Origin: Scleromitrula shiraiana | Taxonomy: Eukaryota > Ascomycota > Leotiomycetes > Helotiales > Sclerotiniaceae | Length of the DNA: 64,000 bases | Reading direction: 5' to 3' | Assembly: GCA_028455995.1 (NCBI GenBank) | Contig: JABELC010000007.1 | Location: 1,561,501-1,625,500 of the forward strand | Part shown: positions 57,413-64,000 of the stretch, piece by piece | Layout: every line of letters starts with the position of its first letter | Numbering within the stretch: position 1 is the first letter of the stretch | Made by a program: the position numbers and the translations under genes | The notes under the pieces: generated by a model | What the model saw: only the letters and a program-made list of their open reading frames with translations | Databases searched by the model: none | What the model was told of the DNA's origin: nothing

Positions 57413-59422
57413 AGCAGGCCGCAACCTCGGTCACTTGATGTAAATTCTGGCCCCTCAATCTCGGGACTTGCTGCAGATCTTTCTTGCCCTGGTAACAATG
57501 TAATATTATACCTATGCTTCGCTATGATGATTTTTGGTTACTTGGTGTCCGAACTCATGCCGGATTATCAAATTACCATACCCAGTATGCCCGCTCGGAG
57601 ATATCATATTCGTATATTCGTGAGGCTGGTATAGTGCTGCTACGTATATCATTCGTACATATGCTAAGAACGACGGCGGCAAGCCACATTACCTAGACAA
57701 GAAGAACTTTAACAGAGACTAGGTACCAAATTACAGGTACCGAGGACCCTTAAAAAAAATTAACATTACATAAATTTATTCAATGAATTGTGAATAGAAT
57801 GTATTTCCGCGGAAAATAGAACATAGAACATAGAATATAGAACATAGAACACGAGAAGGAAAAGTTAGCCGACAGTCATGTTATGTTATGTTATGTTGAC
57901 TTTACTCGAGTAGAATTCGATGAATCTCTCTTCTTTGCAACATTCTTTCTTTACAATATGTAATTCAACACTCGTCGATCAAAGCGGGATGAAAAATTAA
58001 GCTTCTTATCCATTTTTTTTTTTCTTATCTCTCCATGTCCAAATGTCCATCCAAATGTCCAATTTAGGAATTATATTAAAACCACCATCTTTCTTTCCCC
58101 TTTTGAGTAAAACTCAAGGTTATACCTAGTTGCTATAGACCAACGCACAAACATACGCAATAATTTATTCGTCCCAAATTCCCCAATTGGGGAGTGAGAA
58201 TTTTCATTCTCGTATGTTTTTTGACGTATGGGTTTCATGTTCTTAGATCTCGATTACTGCTTTGGGTTTATTTGCCGTAATCTAAGAACTTGGACTGTTG
58301 AAGTTGTTGAAGTTGTTGGTTTTTTTTGGATTTTGGCACTTTTGACAGCGGTGGACGGCACGGCTGGTAGTGTACCACGTCTCCGGGTTGTAAATACGAT
58401 AATATGATGCGATGCGTGTGAAATTTTCACAATTTGAGATATTGAAATCATATATCTGTCCAGGGCGTGTTAATAAGTGGTATTCGTGCAAAAAGTGTGC
58501 TGAATATCGAATATCGAATATCTAGATGATGTTTCGACCGAAGTTCAAAATCTCGCTTCTCGAGTTCCGATTGGGTTGTACATCGCGATTATAGGTTAGG
58601 ATATCCCGTGATATATAGTATATCTCTATATATAGATAAAGAAATGAAAGGGATGACAGAATTGAACCTCATAGTTTGTTTCGAAACAAAAAAGATCGAA
58701 CAAATATGAAGAAACCAGTGGCGATGTTACAAATAGATAAGAATACATCTTGCTAAATTGTATAACAGTGTATATTGGATCTCAAAGTTCCCTTGAGGCT
58801 GAGGCTGAGTCTGAGTCTGGAACTCGAGTATAAGGTTAAGACTTGTTCGGATCGAATGCAAGCATCCCAAGCTTGGAGACTGGAGCTACAGCAGCGGTCC
58901 CCATATTTTGAATGCATATCAATATCTCCTAAATATCATAAATTTTCCCTTGAATGTGGACCTAGAAGGTCCGAAAATGTCTAGTAAATATATAAACTAT
59001 CAAAGACCACCGAATGAACCTTGAAAGTGGACAATAGACCTGCAGGTTAGACAGTCCAGGTCGGTACCGAGAGTCAGGATAGGTGGTAGTACTACTTACA
59101 GGACAAGCATCTTCTCAAATAAATAAGAAGGGAAATACCAGGACAATTTCGAATACTAATCGTGCTGTAGTGACAGCGATGTACTTTCTTCGAAACACAT
59201 CTTTGTAGAAAAAAGACGGCAGAACAGAATATAGCACCCAGATCGATAGTTTAAAAGATGGAGATATCCACCCTTTTCAACATCCTACCACCTCCCCATC
59301 TCAAAGAAGGGAACATCATGGCAACTCCTTTCCACCATATTCAATAGTTTGGACGGATACTAATTATCCCCAAAACTATCGCCTCTCCCTTCTGAAGGGA
59401 ATACCACGACAGGCCTCGCACT

Positions 59423-59710
59423 CTATGATCTGCGTAGAGAGAAACACCTGAACAGCATTTCCTTGTCATATTCAATAGGGATTCTCGGCTGGGATTTTCG
59501 AGTTCTTCCGCCACCCAGGAAACCTTGCTCTCTTATATCAGATCCAACAACTAGGATATGAAAATCCACCTTCTGATCAACATCCATCACCCATAAAAGA
59601 ATCCCGCCCATCCACCAAAGACCGAGCATCGTTCCCATAACTAAGGAAACAAGATCCAGATGAATCTTAGTTATCTCTGAATCCAATATTTGGCAAGGAA
59701 ACATATTCAT
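59423..59710 (-). CDS. Doubtful short membrane-type ORF (95 aa)
   Basis: From the first ATG at 59710 the frame gives MNMFPCQILDSEITKIHLDL, one hydrophobic span (LVSLVMGTMLGLWWMGGILL) and a charged tail with GGGRTRKSQPRIPIEYD. The composition is more protein-like than that of neighbouring frames, but no family, splice signal or partner is recognised. It may be a relic or chance. Confidence 0.25.
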   Translation of the reverse strand: MNMFPCQILDSEITKIHLDLVSLVMGTMLGLWWMGGILLWVMDVDQKVDFHILVVGSDIREQGFLGGGRTRKSQPRIPIEYDKEMLFRCFSLRRS

Positions 59711-60406
59711 ACTCTTCAAATCCACTAATCGTTCATATGCATGCTCACCGTACTAAGAATCCTGTAGCAAGGGGAAGCCCTTCAGAATCCTCCTAGCGAG
59801 AAGCTTCAATGAGATAGAAAAGTGAAAACAGATTCAAGGTCAATACGCATTCACAACTACACTATAGATTGCGAACGGAGCATCTGCTCTGAAAATGATT
59901 GACGGAAAGTGATTGCGAATTCCAATAAGAGAAGTGAGGAAAGTAGGTGTGCAGAAAGACGGGAAAGAAAAGAGAGAGAAGGGGGAAGACCATATAGAGT
60001 AAATTGAAGATATTGATATTTTGCAATCAAAAATGTACAATAATGAGATATGAAGACATCCTCTTCTCTTCACATGTGGCAACCAACATACAATAGCCAC
60101 CATAATCATAACCACATTTCAATTCTCAGTTTCTTTAATTCACATCCCTTGTTCATCATCCCATCCTCCCACGTTAAGAAGCCCAAGAAATATACAACTC
60201 TGACAATTCCTTCCCAGTTTACAAAAACACTTGAACCCCCCACTCCATTCATTCCAATTACGCCCCAATTCCGCTCCAAAACGACAATCATTCATCCAGT
60301 TTTCCCCAGTAGTTATCCTCTACTTGGATAGGAAAGACTCAAACGCCAGAAAATAATGCAACATTAATGGTATCTCTCGCAATCATATATCCTCACCCAT
60401 TAACAA

Positions 60407-63400
60407 TCACCCACTAACTTTAGTTGATTTCTTGGCTGTACCAATATGGGTGTTGTGGACCTAGAAACAACTTGGTTAGCTCATGGTGATGCTTTCTAGT
60501 CGAAGTGTAGTAATCTTACCTTTGTTGCAAACTTCAAACTGGTCAATGTCTCACTCAAATGCGCCTGCAATGGACTAGCCATTACAAACATGAGAGTTTT
60601 CGAGTTACCTCCCAACGAGTATTGTAAGAGATAAGTCAACTACGATGCGTTAGTACAAATACTTAAGTCAGATCGGTTATGTGCTCACCCTCGAGTTCCT
60701 GTACGGGATATGAGTGCCCTCTTTTCCACTTCCCAATGCTCCAATTACATCACCTAGGCAACTCAAACTCTTGTTGATATTTTGAGTCTCCTTCATTCGT
60801 TCACCTTCAGCACCAGACACCTTTAGTCGTTCTGAACCTGCAAGATCAACCAAATTGAGAGTGCCCTCTGAAGTCTCGTTTGTAGTACTGTTGTGTCCGA
60901 CAAGTTTAAGAATGAAAACTGAGTGTGAACGCGATGATCGCTCATTGGATTTAGTAGCTGCGACGCTACGATTGTTATCAGCTTGCTTCAGGATCGCTTC
61001 GACAGCATTCGGGGAATCTAGAACCACGGTCCTTAATCCTGTGACTGTGGTTTGTTTTTTCTGATCGTCATGTCTAATTTCGTGCTTTTTCTTTTCAAAA
61101 TCTTTGGATGTCCCAAGTAAATCGTGGATTTCTTCATTATAAACTTCCACAAAACTACCTTCCATCTTGTATGTCCACCCTTTCTCCTTCAAATTGGTAG
61201 CAGTCTGGTAGATCTGATGTGTTGCTCGTGGAATCATACCATCAGCTGATGACATGGTATGTGTTTTTCCAGCACCGGTTTGACCATAGCAAAATATACA
61301 AACATTGTATCCATCCAAAGCACTTTGGACAAGTTGAGAGATCTCCTCGAAAACTTCTTGGTTTTGACTTGATGGCCCAAATACTCGATCAAAAGAGAAT
61401 GAGTGAGTTTCTCTGGTAACATTTCCAAAACTACTCTTCTTCTCTTTACCAAGAATAGTGAGTTCCTTTGACTCTTTATCAGTGTCAGGGAACGAAATAT
61501 CTGCGCATTGGCCCTCTGCGCCCTCCTTGAAAGTTGGTCTGACACGGCACATGACTCTAATATTTCCCTTCAGCTCCTGTACTTGATTGAAAAGAATGCG
61601 ACGGAGAGTTTCTTCCTTAATCAACTTTTGTTTCGAGGTTTCTGCCGAGTCTAGAGCATCTTGAAGTCGTTTCTCCATTTCAACAAAACTGTCTGATTGT
61701 GCCTTGCTTCCCGACTCCAAAAATAAAATTCTTGCACGAAGGCTTGCAACTGTAGTTTCCAATGATCCGATAGCGGTAGATGTTTCTGCTCCAGTCTTCT
61801 GCATGGTTTCTCTCATGTCCTCGACACTTTTCTGGGCGTTTTGCTTAAGCTCCTGTTCTCGGTCTAGTCGCGCCTTCATTTCCTCGAGTTCGCCCTTCAG
61901 GATCTGTATCTCCTGTTCCTTCATCTGAAGCGCCAAATTTAGGCTTTGATGACCTGTTGAAATCTGACTTTCCAAGTCTTGAACTTCACGAAGTCTTCGA
62001 TTTCGCTCTTCCTCCAACTTTGAATCGTTTCTTCTCTCAATATCACGAACTTTGTCATCGAGCTCAATTGCCGCTTTTCGTTCTACTTCGCGGAGCTCAT
62101 CTCTTTGGGTACGGAGAAGTCGGTCGATCTCATCGGTATTGTCTCGTCGAATCTTGTCAATTTCGTTTCGATGATCTCGGCTCATGTCGTCCACTTCAAT
62201 GCGGTGTGCCCGTGTGCTGTCATCGAGATTAGTTGTCGCTGTAAACAGTCGCTGTTGAATCAAATCTAGTCTCTGTTTTGTCTCATCTAAGTCAGTCTGT
62301 AAGGTTTGGTTAGAAGATGAAAGCTGTGCTCGGATGCCTTCAAGTTCCTGAACTGGACCATAATTAGCTGTATCCTATGATGATACATCAAGAGTGCACT
62401 TACGTCTAGTTTTGTAAAGTACAACGGCTTCTTCAAGGCCAGTTCGTTCCGCTTGAGTTCCGTTCATGGTCGTTTTGAGTTCTGAATACATAGCTTCTAT
62501 GTCTTCGACACGCTTACGCATGTCCCACGCTGGTAAAAATCCAGGAATGTTAGAACCTTTTGACAAATACGGGTTTTTACTAGGGGAAACTTTGGATTTT
62601 TTGCAAGGGGAATTAACAGGGGTAACATAGGCAAACTCTGACTTAGCAAGGACAGGAATTTGGGAAGGCGTTTTCGGAGCTACTGAGCTATAATCCGGTG
62701 CCTGGTACAAGACAAGTGCGCCTTCTTCATTGTCTGTTCCCATATCCAGATTTCCTGTACTCGAGGAATACCTGTGGCGGAGGAAGGGAGGCCTTGTTGT
62801 GGATGACCTCGCTTGAAAGGTTTTGTTTGGATCAACTTGGTCGTCATCAATTCTAAGTCTACTCATTGCCGTACTAACGGACATCTCTCGAAAGTTTGCA
62901 CCAGAGGATGGAGACATCAATGATTGGGTTGAATGTTGAGTCCGGAGTTTCTTGTGTTCCAAATTGGAATCCCCCAAAGGGTTTAACGATGGAATCGAAG
63001 ACAATTGTAGCATACCCTTTCGCTTTCCTCCAGGAGGTGGCATATCCTCCTCGTCGGAAGAATTAGACTCTGTAGAAGGTTGAGATCGAGACTTGGCGAT
63101 AGATGATTTTGGTCTCGATGTGGTAGATTGGCTGTACGACAATGAAGTTGGTGGGCGTGATCCATAAGCTGATTTGGGTCGACCTGGGCCAACACTACTT
63201 GAGAAACTACTACCGGATGTATGGCGTGAAGATACCGATGGTGTTCGAGATGACACTGAGGAGGCAAAGGATCTGGTGCGTGGTTGGGTGGAGGAACTCT
63301 TAAGCTAGACATGAGTTTAGTATGAATGTGCATTTCAACACAAAACATCGGTCTATTTTGCTGATTGTGGCATATCTGATGAACTTACTCCAACCAAAGA

Positions 63401-63840
63401 AGTACCCTTTACTGCCGGTCGTGATACGGAAGGTGTTCGAGCAAGTGTTGTTATGGGCTCTCCAGCTCTCTCAGCTAAAGTCTTGCGCTTGGGTTCTGGT
63501 TCATTATCTGATCGAAGCAATCAATCAGTATTTGAGATCGCAATGGTATTGCAATGTAGTGTGGTGATGGTGATAACATACTCGACTTTTCGCTAAAACG
63601 CTTCAATGCAGCACTGGGTTGAGGCATCTTTGATGGTAATCGCGAGCGCGCATTTGTAGTTGAATCAGAAATCTCTGCAAGACCTTTTCCTGGAGAAGGT
63701 ATACGAGATGGTGGTTTAATTTGCGAGGTGCGCATATTCTGTGAACGCGATAAAAATGTCAGATCGTAAAGATCGTACTTGAAAAAAACATTTGTTTATT
63801 GACATTGAATTCATACCTGGTTTTCTTCTTGGTACTCCAT
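60407..63840 (-). CDS. KLPA: Kinesin-14 (Kar3/KlpA/Ncd-type) C-terminal motor (1012 aa, 7 exons)
   Basis: Exons are 63840-63817, 63738-63582, 63507-63389, 63304-62404, 62352-60689, 60639-60520 and 60460-60407 (3039 nt); introns are 49-84 nt. Residues 1-350 are Ser/Pro/Arg-rich (RTPSVSSRHTSGSSFSS), a basic tail likely to bind microtubules. A coiled coil follows (about 380-650), then the kinesin-14 neck GNIRVMCRVRPTF (about 661), P-loop GQTGAGKT (about 757-764), switch I NERSSRSHS (about 869-877) and switch II DLAGSE (about 902-907), all intact. The neck placed before a C-terminal motor identifies the minus-end-directed class, which acts in spindle assembly and nuclear fusion. The tail is longer than in Aspergillus KlpA. 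The first exon encodes only MEYQEENQ. Confidence 0.93.
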
Positions 63841-64000
63841 TTTTAAATAAGTAGCCAAGCTACACGCGATGAGAAAGCTAGAACATATAATTGATAAAGC
63901 AATTGGACTAAGGTTAGTAGTACGGCGTCGAGAAGCAATGGTTGTCGTCGTTGAAATATTTAAAATGATGAAATAAATTGAATGTTGTATCTGTCTAACT
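63841..64000. promoter_or_regulatory. Upstream region of the kinesin-14 gene
   Basis: 160 bp to the window end. It should contain the 5' UTR and core promoter; no motif is certain. Confidence 0.4.

Larger units (their letters stand above)
55806..60406. other. Intergenic, no convincing gene
   Basis: 4.6 kb of AT-rich DNA. It holds TTCTC repeats (56440-56462), TTGGCA repeats (56767-56830), a CACTAA repeat (57364-57412), ATAGAACAT repeats (57818-57850), TTATG repeats (57880-57897) and a T run near 58013. A minus-strand frame at 59423-59710 is listed separately. Confidence 0.6.

Noticed and set aside
59840..60115. Minus-strand ORF with hydrophobic stretches
   Set aside because: AT/TC-rich composition explains the Phe/Ser/Ile content; no conserved features.

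Overview
This window looks like nuclear DNA of a filamentous ascomycete, most likely a Leotiomycete (Helotiales, Sclerotiniaceae-like). Protein genes are interrupted by short introns, mostly 49-103 nt, with GTAAGT/GTATGT donors, CTAAC-type branch points and CAG/TAG acceptors. The gene content (single-copy Cdc37, Rtt103, clathrin light chain, kinesin-14, a DUF6594 protein, a dispersed 5S rRNA gene) fits this. The genus is an inference from overall protein character; no database was consulted.

Layout. 1-5.1 kb is gene-poor and holds a MITE-like inverted repeat (1290-1500) and one small spliced gene on the minus strand (1749-2292). 5.1-7.3 kb is a decayed dipeptidyl-peptidase 5-type (S9 family) gene. 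A mitochondrial PPR-like protein gene (7439-9877, minus) and COX7 (10138-10644, plus) are head to head over 260 bp. A probable gene relic (11592-12376) precedes a structurally intact but divergent 5S rRNA gene (12902-13020). 14-22.4 kb is the dense housekeeping block: RTT103 (minus), clathrin light chain (plus), CDC37 (minus) and a mitochondrial MDL1/ABCB10-type half transporter (plus), arranged as alternating divergent and convergent pairs.

23.6-28.7 kb holds a cluster of four small related proteins. At least three share a promoter/leader, a phase-0 intron of 51-52 nt and the core G-D-x-V ... P-E-x-x-L. This cluster is the best candidate for an undescribed system here. A DUF6594 membrane protein gene (28976-30365) follows. 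A secreted protein with a Kex2-like site lies at 33009-34265. 34.3-36.8 kb is rich in simple repeats. An unrecognised 689-residue protein with a coding microsatellite lies at 36818-38887 (minus), then an orphan cytochrome P450 (41653-43682). 43.7-54.4 kb is a gene desert of about 10.7 kb with minisatellites and a tRNA-like relic. A TALE/KN homeobox transcription factor (54396-55805) follows. After another 4.6 kb without convincing genes, a minus-end kinesin-14 (60407-63840, minus) closes the window.

Functional links are modest. The PPR-like gene, COX7 and MDL1-type transporter act in mitochondria. Clathrin light chain, Cdc37, Rtt103 and kinesin are general cell-biology genes. The P450, the secreted protein, the small-protein cluster and the broken peptidase are accessory genes in AT-rich surroundings. 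Exon boundaries below were deduced by hand from splice signals and reading-frame continuity. For every spliced model the exon lengths sum to a multiple of three.
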